From positions 6,634,001-6,698,000 of the forward strand of contig CBDCWO010000006.1 of NCBI GenBank assembly GCA_965223405.1: DNA of 64,000 nucleotides, read 5' to 3'. This stretch comes from CBDCWO01 sp965223405. Lineage in GTDB: Bacteria > Bacteroidota > Bacteroidia > Chitinophagales > Saprospiraceae. A model generated the notes under the pieces. That model saw only the letters and a list, made by a program, of their open reading frames with translations, made no database searches and was not told where the DNA came from. Both the position numbers and the translations under genes were made by a program. This document shows positions 45,001 through 53,849 of the stretch, piece after piece; positions within the stretch are counted from its first letter, which is position 1, and the number at the start of each line of letters is the position of its first letter.

Positions 45001-46269
45001 TTAAATACGAGTTACGGGAATTCGACTTATTTCTTTTACCGATTTTGGATTTGAAATATCATATTGGTAAAATCCATCCTTACCTATTACCAGGGCTACA
45101 TTATTATTCAAAGTAATTACATCATAAGCGTGCAGTCCCTTGACATGATCCAATTGGTTCTTATCAATTTTGTGGGTATCAGATACATCAAATACTTTCA
45201 AACCCTCGTCCCCTTCGCAGAGATAAAGTTTTTTATCCAGAATCGACAGTCCATGCGGATTATGCATGGGATAGCTGGTAATCAAATAGGGATTGTAAAT
45301 ATCACTTACATTTACTATGTCCAATTGATTGGTGAAGGTTTCACAGGTAGTCCCATCCCTCAGGGTTACATAGGCCAGATCACCATCTACGAATACCGGA
45401 TCACAGGCATTTGCATGTTGAAAAGTTCCGGTATGTACTGGTAAACTTGGATTACTGTTGTCAAAAATAGACATCCCGGTTTGTGATCCGATAAACAACT
45501 TATCCTGATATGGAAATATGGTTTCAATCCCCCACCCGATCCAAAGTTCATTGATCAATTCAGGTGAAGTTGGAACGGCCACATCAAATACCTTTAATTG
45601 TTGGTCATTCACTGCGTACAGATATTGTGCGTATTGCGTAAATCTTGACTGCGAACCGGCAATCCCTGCACTTTGCAATACTTTTGCACCGGAACTCTGA
45701 TTTGTAGGTACTGAAACATCGACCAGAATATCCACTCCTCTTTCAAACCAGACTCCCGTATTGGGAGGAAGCTGGCACTCACTGATCTCTTCGACTTCGT
45801 TTATTGCATAATCTACCAGATAGGCACCGTCATTGCGCTTTCCATGTAAATCAAATACTTCTGGAACTCTTTGGACCAGGCTTGGTTGCTGTACGTTTTT
45901 AATATTTATTGATAACAAATCAACGTAGGAATCAACCAGCAGTACCTCGTTTCGGGCAGCTATGTCTACATTACCGGGAATAGCATAGAAGGCAACGTTT
46001 TGTGGATTAGAGGGATCCTGATTATCAATTACATGCAGCCCCTCACGTACTTCGTTTATAAATATATATTGTTTGAAAAAGTAGATTTTTCCCGGATTCC
46101 TCAATTCTCTGGGTGCAAGAGCGTCAACACTTTTGGTTCTGAACTCATCACCGGTTTTATAGATTGGTGTTAAGTTTATAAAACGTCTTGTTTGCTCACA
46201 TTGATCTTTAATACATCCGGAAACAGCCAGTAACAGGATTAAAACCGAAAATAAGTGGTGTGTTTTCAT
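45001..46269 (-). CDS. LVIVD-repeat beta-propeller lipoprotein
   Basis: 422 residues. The signal peptide ends in the lipobox AVSGCIKDQCEQ. The mature part carries repeats of the LVIVD type (HVIDNQDPSNPQNVAFYAIP, LKVFDVAVPTSPELINELWI, LDIVNVSDIYNPYLITSYPM, LKVFDVSDTHKIDK), predicted to form a surface-exposed beta-propeller. It is the first gene of a four-gene operon with an outer-membrane protein, a sigma factor and a membrane-anchored partner. It may sense or bind a ligand for that system (inference). Confidence 0.85.
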   Translation of the reverse strand: MKTHHLFSVLILLLAVSGCIKDQCEQTRRFINLTPIYKTGDEFRTKSVDALAPRELRNPGKIYFFKQYIFINEVREGLHVIDNQDPSNPQNVAFYAIPGNVDIAARNEVLLVDSYVDLLSINIKNVQQPSLVQRVPEVFDLHGKRNDGAYLVDYAINEVEEISECQLPPNTGVWFERGVDILVDVSVPTNQSSGAKVLQSAGIAGSQSRFTQYAQYLYAVNDQQLKVFDVAVPTSPELINELWIGWGIETIFPYQDKLFIGSQTGMSIFDNSNPSLPVHTGTFQHANACDPVFVDGDLAYVTLRDGTTCETFTNQLDIVNVSDIYNPYLITSYPMHNPHGLSILDKKLYLCEGDEGLKVFDVSDTHKIDKNQLDHVKGLHAYDVITLNNNVALVIGKDGFYQYDISNPKSVKEISRIPVTRI

Positions 46270-46558
46270 GATCTTAAGTTTAAATGATTTACAAACTAAG
46301 ACCGCGATTGGGTTTAGAAAGGTTGGGTCGGGTATTGAAAAAGTATTTCAACACATGGGTGTATTAAATATCTATTTGGGGTTCGTTTTGATTTAAGAAC
46401 AAGGAACCACGATCAACGATTTCAGATTTAATTATTTCATTCGTTTATATCATTCCTCATTTCAGCGACAACTCATGTTACTTACCATAAAAGAGTTGCC
46501 AATAGGATGCACTGAAAAACAGAATATTTATATTAAATTTTGATAAATTCAGCAGGCC

Positions 46559-48109
46559 CTATTTAAGTTCTATTTTATAAACCATCGCACTTTCCTCACT
46601 TTTTTCCGGTGGGACACTTAGTTGCAATCCGGAATCGTCATGGTTCCAATCGATACTTTCGGAAGAGCCCAACAACGCGATACTTTGAATTGAAATTGGC
46701 TCCGGGAGGGCTTCTTTGGCAAAAGATTCCAATAAAATAGTAGTTTGCTCTGGCCATCCTAGCAGAATGGCATAGATAGATTTATCTTTTGTGGTGTAAC
46801 GAACATCCCGGGAGGAATACTTAAGTTTTAGAAATTCTTCTCGATTTTTAAAGTGCCCTTCGGGTTCCTTGGTAGGTCCTTCTCCAAAAGTATACCAAGG
46901 GCGTGTTCCATATATTGATTCTCCATACTTCTTCAGCCAATCTCCCATACCCAGCAATACTTCCTTTTGATTATCCGGAATCACGCCATTGGCCTTGGGT
47001 GATACATTAAGTAATAAAACCCCATTTTTACTGACGATATCAATCAACGCGTGAAGAATATCACTAGTGCTTTTAATTTGTAAATTTTCGGTATAACACC
47101 AACTCCCCTTGCTGATGGTTTCGTCAGTCATCCAGACTTTCGGTTCGAGAATGTTTTTTCTGGATTTTTCCAAATCATCCACACTAAAGTCCAGAGGCAG
47201 ATCATCCTGTTTGCGTACGATGACCACCTCTTTATCCCACAGATGAGCTTGATTCAGGTAATACGCCGCCATTTTCTGCCGATAGGTTTCCGGGATCCTA
47301 TCAAGCCAGGAGTCAAACCAAATAATATCGGGGCGGTATTTGTCAATGACTTCTTTTACTTTTCCCAACCAGATGGTCTCCAACCACTCTTCCGCAGGAA
47401 TATTTCCATATAACATTTTAAGTTCAGGGTCATTGGATGTCGGGGGCATTCCTTCTAAATATGGATAATGACTGTCTGGATAAAGTATGGGTCGCCCTTC
47501 ATTATTGATGGAATCATGCCTTTGCAGATGCTTGGCATGATGAAACGTCGTAATTAACTTGATTCCACGTTTGTCAAACTCTTGTTTTAATTCTCCGGTT
47601 ATATCACGATGTGGCCCTTTATCGCCAACATTCCAGGGGGTGATATCACTATCCCACATTGAAAAGCCATCGTGATGCTCAGCCACCGGTCCAGCAAACT
47701 TCGCCCCAGCCTGAGCAAACAATTCTGCCCATTCTCCCGCATCGAATTTCTCCGCTCTGAAAAGCGGAACAAAATCATGGTAACCAAATTCGGAAGGCTG
47801 ACCATATTTCTGGAGGTGATGGATATTCTCCCTGCTGCCGGGTAAGTGCATATTTCTGGGATACCATTCATTACCAAATGCGGGAACCGAATAGACTCCC
47901 CAGTGAAAATAGATGCCCAGTTTGGCATCCTGAAACCACACAGGTTCTTCGTTGTGCTTTGCCAAAGACTGCCATGTCGGTGTATAGGGAAGTTCTTCCT
48001 GATTTTGCTCAGGATCATTCCGATTTTGACATGTTATGAATACTAACGAAGTGCTGATAAAAAGTATGCATACTCCAAATGTCAGAATCGAATTCATAAC
48101 CTGGTCCAT
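46559..48109 (-). CDS. Alpha-L-fucosidase (GH29), complete
   Basis: 516 residues. The signal peptide is followed by a possible lipobox (VFITC). GH29 hallmarks: WFQDAKLGIYFHWGVYSVPA, the HHDGFSMWDS motif, and KYRPDIIWFDSWLDRIPETY holding the predicted Asp nucleophile. The C-terminal ~110 residues are a beta-sandwich. It releases alpha-fucose from host or algal glycans. It is transcribed alone, with 289 bp on one side and 245 bp on the other. It is only distantly similar to the fragment at 1-432. Confidence 0.93.
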   Translation of the reverse strand: MDQVMNSILTFGVCILFISTSLVFITCQNRNDPEQNQEELPYTPTWQSLAKHNEEPVWFQDAKLGIYFHWGVYSVPAFGNEWYPRNMHLPGSRENIHHLQKYGQPSEFGYHDFVPLFRAEKFDAGEWAELFAQAGAKFAGPVAEHHDGFSMWDSDITPWNVGDKGPHRDITGELKQEFDKRGIKLITTFHHAKHLQRHDSINNEGRPILYPDSHYPYLEGMPPTSNDPELKMLYGNIPAEEWLETIWLGKVKEVIDKYRPDIIWFDSWLDRIPETYRQKMAAYYLNQAHLWDKEVVIVRKQDDLPLDFSVDDLEKSRKNILEPKVWMTDETISKGSWCYTENLQIKSTSDILHALIDIVSKNGVLLLNVSPKANGVIPDNQKEVLLGMGDWLKKYGESIYGTRPWYTFGEGPTKEPEGHFKNREEFLKLKYSSRDVRYTTKDKSIYAILLGWPEQTTILLESFAKEALPEPISIQSIALLGSSESIDWNHDDSGLQLSVPPEKSEESAMVYKIELK

Positions 48110-48354
48110 ATTTTTACTCTTTTAAATCCAAAAGTATCTAAATCACTCGAATATTAAAATAATTAATGTTTAGCGAAAAGGGAATTTTGACTTCAGTCAA
48201 ACGGAAATAAATATGCACATTGCGGTTTATGGGATCAGAATTTAAACCATCACATTTCCAATAACCTATCTCTTAACGGTTTTACCATACCCCTTTATCT
48301 GAATCATCAATTCTTTGTTTCGACCAAATTATATATTGTCTGATTCGGTCTCAA

Positions 48355-49812
48355 TCAATTGACTAAATCCTTACCGGTCTCAAAATCGAACAAACACAGG
48401 GATCTGATTCGATAATAGTTTTTCAACAAACTCAGGCGGGTTTGATCATATTGCAAGGTTGCTGAAACCAATTCTGCCTGTACCTGTAGCAAGGTATTCA
48501 GATTTACGGTTCCATTTTGATATTCTTCCACCGTCAATTGATAGATCTCCGTAGCAATGTCTTTACTCTCCAGGTTGCGGGCCAATGTGCTCTGATACCA
48601 TTGGTGTTGATTGATCATTACGGTGAGCTCACGAGAAATGCTTTGTTGTTCATCCTGAATCTGTAATCGAGTGATTTCAACATCGTTTTCGGCAATTTTC
48701 ACTTTGGTATCGCGAGATTTCCATCCGGTAAGTGGTACTCTCAGGGAGAGGGAAAATATCTCTTTATCCAACAAGTCCTGAAACAAATTATCCAAATTTT
48801 CACCACTTTTGTTGGCTCCCACCGTGGCGTTCAGATTCATATCGATACCTGTATTTTTACGGGCGCGGGAAATATTAGCCTCCGCTTCCCAAATCGCTCT
48901 CTGATTTTTTAAAGTTTGATAGTCGTTCTTCAAGGCCGCCTGCAAAGCCAGGTCGTGATTAATATCGATTGTGGTCACAGCAGGTTCTGCCAATCGAAAA
49001 TCCAACTCCCGATTAAGACCACACAGATCAGCTATTTCGACACGCATATCGGATTGTTGCTGTTGTAAATGTTGCATATCCGCAATTTTCTGGTTGCGCT
49101 GATTTTGCAATCGGAGCATCTCCACTTTGCTTCCACTTCCGGTGTTAAAAAGTGCTTGTTTGATATTAATTAGGGTTTGTAAATCGGAATTACTTTGACG
49201 GGCCAGGGACTCCTGTAATTGCAATCCGTACAGGTCTCCGTAGAGTATAGCCAGTCGAGCTATCACCTCTTCGCGGATCACCGCTTGCTCCATGGATAGT
49301 TCATGATTCAACCACATTTGCTGTTGCTCGCGATATTTGATCTCATTGAACTGAAATAAGGGCTGATTGATCCCTACAGAAAATGGGGTATAGAAATAAT
49401 TTTTTGAGTAAGGATAGGCAGAGGTTTTAAATACATCCAGGCGATTCAACGAAGAACTGAAATAAACATATCCACCGGTACCCTTGATCTGGTAACCCAG
49501 CTCCACACCCAGTCGATTGTTCATAGTAGACCGGCTGGCAAATGCTTCCTGACCATTGGGAAGAGGTACGTCGACAATGGACCGGTTGAGATTGGGAAAG
49601 GTGCCGGTAAGATAGATTCTTGGTTGTAGGCCGTATTGGAAATCCAGCCAACTTAGGTTTTGCCCTTCAAATTGCATCTTGGCCTGCTTGATGTCCAGGG
49701 CCTCAGTCACTGCCAGAGACATGAGTTCTTCCAAGGTAAATGAGGTCGGGGATGGTTGGCTTGACAGATGGGTTCCAATCAGGATGAACAAGGGTAGGAT
49801 GAAGTGTTTCAT
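48355..49812 (-). CDS. TolC family outer-membrane efflux protein
   Basis: 485 residues with a signal peptide (~1-19). Two long helical halves contain the usual TolC-type pattern: FTLEELMSLAVTEALDIKQA at the start of the mature part, an AREEVIARLAILYGDLYGLQ-like helix, and a later VEEYQNGTVNLNTLLQVQAE segment. It forms the outer-membrane exit duct of a tripartite pump or type I exporter. No membrane-fusion or inner-membrane pump gene is adjacent, so it must work with partners encoded elsewhere. Confidence 0.9.
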   Translation of the reverse strand: MKHFILPLFILIGTHLSSQPSPTSFTLEELMSLAVTEALDIKQAKMQFEGQNLSWLDFQYGLQPRIYLTGTFPNLNRSIVDVPLPNGQEAFASRSTMNNRLGVELGYQIKGTGGYVYFSSSLNRLDVFKTSAYPYSKNYFYTPFSVGINQPLFQFNEIKYREQQQMWLNHELSMEQAVIREEVIARLAILYGDLYGLQLQESLARQSNSDLQTLINIKQALFNTGSGSKVEMLRLQNQRNQKIADMQHLQQQQSDMRVEIADLCGLNRELDFRLAEPAVTTIDINHDLALQAALKNDYQTLKNQRAIWEAEANISRARKNTGIDMNLNATVGANKSGENLDNLFQDLLDKEIFSLSLRVPLTGWKSRDTKVKIAENDVEITRLQIQDEQQSISRELTVMINQHQWYQSTLARNLESKDIATEIYQLTVEEYQNGTVNLNTLLQVQAELVSATLQYDQTRLSLLKNYYRIRSLCLFDFETGKDLVN

Positions 49813-49984
49813 ATTTAAGCGGTTTACTATAATTTCTAAATTAAGATTTCGCGGGAATTATTGCTTGGTATTCGTGTTATTTTTTTGTGATTGTAAAACT
49901 GTGAACCTGCTTTGATACCCTTGACACCCTTGGCATCCTAAAAATCTTTTGCAAAAAAAAGCGACTGTCATCCCAGAATTTGTT

Positions 49985-50440
49985 GCGTCCTGACATTTTG
50001 AACACGATTAAACACGATTTTACACAATACTCAAGATTCAGGTTGAAACAAAAAAATCGTAGGTCATCCCGAAATTTGCTGCCCATGCAGCAAATGTTCG
50101 GGATCTGTGTTGAGCAATAGAGAACCAATATTTTAACTATTGGCCGGGGAAATGAGAACACAGATCCTGAAACAAGTTCAGGATGACATCAAGGAGGAAG
50201 CAAATGTTCGGGATCTGTGTTGAGCAATAGAGAACCAATATTTTAACTATTGGCCGGGGAAATGAGAACACAGATCCTGAAACAAGTTCAGGATGACTTT
50301 CTGAAGTGAGCAAATGTTCGGGATCTGTGTTGAGCAATAGAGAACCAATATTTTAACTATTGGCCGGGGAAATGAGAACACAGATCCTGAAACAAGTTCA
50401 GGATGACATCAAGGAGGAAGCAAATGTCCAACATGGCAAA
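49985..50440. repeat. REP-like array 1: three 110-bp units
   Basis: Units start at 50091, 50201 and 50311, exactly 110 bp apart and almost identical. Each holds TTCGGGATCTGTGTT and, 44 bp later, AACACAGATCCTGAA, which pair over 14 of 15 positions. The small hairpin TCCTGAAACAAGTTCAGGA follows. A head at 49985-50090 ends in an inserted palindrome, ATTTGCTGC / GCAGCAAAT. Apparent reading frames containing HPELVSGS arise from this repeat and are not genes. The gap 49813-49984 holds nothing else. Confidence 0.9.
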
Positions 50441-50507
50441 TAGAGATGTTGCATTACAGGTTTAGAATTAAATTGTATTTTTTCGGTCATATCAAAAATT
50501 CATTGAA

Positions 50508-50883
50508 GTGAAACAAGGCTATGTTTATATCATGAGTAATAAAAACAGAACCACCCTCTATATTGGAGTAACAAGTGATCTTGAGTGTAGAGTTTGGGAA
50601 CATAAAAATGGAAAAGGAAATCAATTCACCAAAAGGTAATCTAATTGATCTACTGTACTTAGAAGTGGAAGACGATATTAAACATGCTATTGAAAGAGAA
50701 AAACAATTGAAGAATTGGCACCGCGAATGGAAATGGAACTTAGTCCTAAAGAAAAACCCCGAATTAAAGGATTTAGCCGCTGATTGGTACGATGACATAC
50801 CTGGTTCACAAATAAAAAATCGTAGGTCATCCCGAAATTTGCTGCCTATGCAGCAAATGTTCGGGATCTGTGTTGTGCAATAG
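50508..50883 (+). pseudogene. GIY-YIG endonuclease gene with frameshift
   Basis: From GTG at 50508 the frame reads GYVYIMSNKNRTTLYIGVTS, then DLECRVWEHKNGKGNQFTKR, and stops at 50637-50639. The rest of the domain (GNLIDLLYLEVEDDIKHAIE and REKQLKNWHREWKWNLVLKK) continues in another frame to 50883, where it runs into the repeat. The GIY and YIG strands, the Arg of RVWEHK and the Glu of EREKQL are all present, so the parent was a complete UvrC-like single-domain nuclease. One small indel at about 50637 breaks it. It lies between REP arrays 1 and 2. Confidence 0.8.
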
Positions 50884-51085
50884 AGAAGCAATAATTTAAC
50901 TATTGGCCGGGGAAATGAGAACACAGATCCTGAAACAAGTTCAGGATGACTTTCTGAAGTGAGCAAATGTTCGGGATCTGTGTTGTGCAATAGAGAAGCA
51001 ATAATTTAACTATTGGCCGGGGAAATGAGAACACAGATCCTGAAACAAGTTCAGGATGACATCAAGGGATCAAGAACACAGATCC
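50815..51085. repeat. REP-like array 2: two 110-bp units
   Basis: Units start at 50854 and 50964, 110 bp apart, with the same paired arms as array 1 but variant middle positions (TTGTGCAATAGAGAAGCAAT). The head with ATTTGCTGC / GCAGCAAAT precedes it and overlaps the end of the GIY-YIG pseudogene. A third arm is cut short at 51060-51090. Confidence 0.88.
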
Positions 51086-51174
51086 TCGTATGTTTGTAAA
51101 AACCCAGATGTATTAGGTAGTCTATTATTAAGATCACCAAAGACAAGAAGAGTCCTATTGTAATGAATATTACA

Positions 51175-51774
51175 TCAAAATGCTCTTGGTACAAAATCAA
51201 CTTGATTGATGATAGCCGCACTGTCCCCGGTGGCCCGAATCACAAAAAGGCCCTTGCGTTCGGCAAAGATTTCCGATTCTTCGTCTGCCTGTAAATAGGC
51301 GACTGATCCCAAGATGCGATGGTGCTGGTATTCAGAAAGCCATAATTTTACTTTCTTCAAACGTTCTATATGCTTGTTTACATCTCTTACCCTCAGGATG
51401 GTTTTTACTTCGATCACTACGATCTCATTTCCATTGTGCGCAATGATGTCAAACTCAAATTGCTCGCCATCTTTCCTGCCTTTGCGGCGAGTACTGGTGT
51501 TGTGCACCTCGATACCTTTTTCGGTAAGTATCCTTATAATGTCCCCGTCTACCAAAGATTCCATCAGTCTACCCCATTGTGTGTCAAATTGACCTTGCAC
51601 TCTCCGAATATATCGATCCGTTTCCTTGAACTTTGTATCCGTCTCTTTGAACCTCTCAGCTGTTTCTTTGAATTTCTTATCTGTTTCTTTGAATTTCTCG
51701 TCTGTTTCTTTTTGAGAAAGGGCTAACTCTCGCATCAACTCTTTTAATTCCTGTATTGTAGTCTGTGATTCCAT
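51175..51774 (-). CDS. Coiled-coil protein with PD-(D/E)XK nuclease-like domain
   Basis: 199 residues from the ATG at 51774 (an upstream TTG would add 19 residues). Residues ~18-55 are heptads: KFKETDK, KFKETAE, RFKETDT, KFKETDR, which should form a coiled coil. Residues ~75-180 have the nuclease core EFDIIAHNGNEIVVIEVKT (D and ExK), preceded by a Glu in WGRLMESLVDG. This combination resembles DUF3782-type proteins of unknown function in Bacteria. It sits at the edge of the repeat region, away from restriction or CRISPR genes. It may act on damaged or foreign DNA (inference). Confidence 0.7.
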   Translation of the reverse strand: MESQTTIQELKELMRELALSQKETDEKFKETDKKFKETAERFKETDTKFKETDRYIRRVQGQFDTQWGRLMESLVDGDIIRILTEKGIEVHNTSTRRKGRKDGEQFEFDIIAHNGNEIVVIEVKTILRVRDVNKHIERLKKVKLWLSEYQHHRILGSVAYLQADEESEIFAERKGLFVIRATGDSAAIINQVDFVPRAF

Positions 51775-51939
51775 ATTTACAATTATAAAACAAAAATACG
51801 AAATGGAGAGTTTCCTTGCCCAATTCAACAAAACGGGGGTAAAATCTGAACAGTTACACCTACCTCCGCACTGCTACGGTAGGCAATGCATTTACACAAT
51901 TCAACACCACTGGGATTCGTTCTCGATCCCGACAAGTTT

Positions 51940-52330
51940 TGAACTCGATTGAACAAGATTTTCCACGATACTCAGGAATCAATTTGAAATCAGAAGTCAG
52001 AGGTCAGGAACAGACATCAGAAATCTGAGGTCAGAAAACAGACTCAAGCCCTCCACCAATCTTTATCATAATTCGTAATTTTTTTCCATGCCCCATGCTC
52101 CCAGCTCCATGCCACACGCTCCAAACTCCGATCACAGTCCACCCACTTACGCCCAGGGCTTCAGTGGGTAAAGCCGATTACCTTCTACCGTTTCCTTTAG
52201 TATTGTAATTACAAGAATTCAACAGGCATTGTTAATATTCTCACAACTCTCAACTCACAACTCCCTTCACCGTCCACCCTCTTACGCCCAGGGCTTCAGT
52301 GGGCAAAGCCGATTACCTTCTACCGTTTCA
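51940..52330. repeat. Mosaic repeat, copy a
   Basis: It is built of: a head (TTGAACTCGATTGAACAAG .. CAGGAAT .. TTTGAAATCAGAAGTCAGAG); a body with AGCCCTCCACCAATCT, ATTCGTAATTTTTTTCC and CATGCCCCATGCTCCCAGC; and two copies of the tail CCACTTACGCCCAGGGCTTC/AGTGGG (52140-52180, 52270-52310), which can fold as CCCACT/AGTGGG. Copies b-e are at 55105, 57440, 58565 and 62110. The gene-free interval 51775-52626 contains this repeat and the foldback element at 52380. Confidence 0.85.
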
Positions 52331-52379
52331 GGATGACATCCGGAAGGAAGAAAATTCAGAGTTACTAAGATCTCACTTG

Positions 52380-52542
52380 TGAGTCCACTCTGAAAACTAT
52401 CAATTTTCATAAAATGAATTATTTTGGATGAGATTTTTATTTTTTGAGATTCGTTGATGCCTGAGTATCAGCTAATTGAAAAAAATGAAAATATCGCCAA
52501 AAGAATCATTTTTGGATTTGCAGAGTTTTCGGAGTAGACTCA
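52380..52542. mobile_element. 163-bp palindromic foldback element (TGAGTC ends)
   Basis: Left TGAGTCCACTCTGAAAACT and right AGTTTTCGGAGTAGACTCA are inverted repeats. The similarity continues inward over the whole length (left ATGAATTATTTTGG matches right-arm ATGATTCTTTTGG) to a centre near 52461. Flanks are CTTG and CTAG, close to a 4-bp duplication. It lies 84 bp before a beta-propeller gene. It has no coding capacity. Confidence 0.75.
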
Positions 52543-52626
52543 CTAGTTAGTCATTTATAAAAAATTCTCATGAATGATTACCTTACCATCTTTATTCGGC
52601 CAGATTGTCCATAGGTATTTTAAAAA

Positions 52627-53790
52627 ATGCAACTTATGCGATACCAATTAATACTCTTTTGTTCCCTTTTTCTTTTCTCCTATTGCTCCAATAATTCAGA
52701 TAATCCAAATAATGGCGAGGACCAATTGAATATCGCTGTGGATCAGATAGATCAGCTAAAATGGTCGCAGATTTTTAGTCAGGTCGAATACATTGCCCTC
52801 CAAAACACGGAAGTCCCGATTGGAGTAGTGGGAGATATTAAGATGGCTAGCGATAAGATCTTTGTTTCGTGCTCAAAACCTAAAGCGCTCTATATATTTG
52901 ACATCGAGGGAAAATTTCTCGCCTCAATGAATCGCATCGGTAAAGGACCTGGGGAAGTAATAAGTATAAATTCATTTGATGTAAATCCTCAAAACCAAAC
53001 AATATATGTGGTTAATCGATCTTTAGCCAAGGTCGTTTTGTATGATTTCGAGGGAGAATTTAGAAATAAAGAATTTAAACTATTTGGATATCCCCAGGCT
53101 ATTACCTGCATGGAAGATGGATACTTTGGCATCTTTGGAGGTAATGATGTTACTAGTGAATACCGTTTCATCGTGTATGATAGTAGTGCAAATATTGTTG
53201 ATAAGTTTTTAGCTCTCGAAAATAATCATAAAAGGAAATATTTAAACTTCTTAAATAGAAGTAATTTCTTCAGCAATGAGAATTACCAACTGGGTTTTTT
53301 CAATCATGACGATGGGAGAATATATGCTTTTGAGAATGGAATTTGGTCTCTTCACAAAAGGATCGATTTTGGAGAAAAACAAATACCGCAAGATTTCTAC
53401 TCAACTAATTTTCAAGATGTTAGAGAATTCTCCCAAACCTTGGAGAAATTGGACTATGCTTACAATATCACCTCCTACCTGGAAACAGATAAGCATATAC
53501 TTTTCGGATTCACCTATCAAGGAAAATATGTGCTTTGCATTTACAATAAAGAAAATTCCAATTACACACTAACCAACGAATGGATAAACGATATGGGTCT
53601 TGGGTCCCTGATGTATGCAAATTATGAATTTGTCAAATCCGCGCCTATAAATGCGTACAAAAACAAAGTTTTTGGATATTATTCTGCTGATGAAATATTC
53701 GCAATCAGGGATTCTCTCACCATCTCTGAAGAATTAGCAACTATAGCAGAAAATGACAATCCCGTTGTATGGATTGGCGTTTTAAAATAG
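52627..53790 (+). CDS. 6-bladed beta-propeller lipoprotein (first of pair)
   Basis: 387 residues. The signal peptide ends in LFSYCSNNSDN (lipobox-like), so a lipoprotein is predicted. The mature part has the 6-bladed propeller family pattern: SQVEYIALQNTEVPIGVVGD, KALYIFDIEGKFLASMNRIG, GKGPGEVISINSFDVNPQNQ and LAKVVLYDFEGEF. The GKGPGE turn is the family's most conserved motif. The function is unknown; such proteins occur in many copies in Bacteroidota genomes and probably bind ligands at the surface. The start could be at codon 1 or 4. The next gene, 59 bp downstream, is a diverged paralogue. Confidence 0.85.
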   Translation: MQLMRYQLILFCSLFLFSYCSNNSDNPNNGEDQLNIAVDQIDQLKWSQIFSQVEYIALQNTEVPIGVVGDIKMASDKIFVSCSKPKALYIFDIEGKFLASMNRIGKGPGEVISINSFDVNPQNQTIYVVNRSLAKVVLYDFEGEFRNKEFKLFGYPQAITCMEDGYFGIFGGNDVTSEYRFIVYDSSANIVDKFLALENNHKRKYLNFLNRSNFFSNENYQLGFFNHDDGRIYAFENGIWSLHKRIDFGEKQIPQDFYSTNFQDVREFSQTLEKLDYAYNITSYLETDKHILFGFTYQGKYVLCIYNKENSNYTLTNEWINDMGLGSLMYANYEFVKSAPINAYKNKVFGYYSADEIFAIRDSLTISEELATIAENDNPVVWIGVLK

Positions 53791-53849
53791 GATCAGGTTT
53801 AATTCTTTTAAATGAACAGGATTAGCTCTTTCCTAAATAATTACTATCG

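Noticed and set aside
50137..50990. Several minus-strand reading frames containing HPELVSGSVFSFPRP
   Set aside because: They are translations of the 110-bp repeat, have no start context and no homologous domain. The same applies to 58756-59183.
50091..51085. CRISPR-like array of regularly spaced repeats
   Set aside because: The segments between the conserved arms are themselves nearly identical from unit to unit, the unit is 110 bp, and no cas gene is present. It is a tandem repeat.
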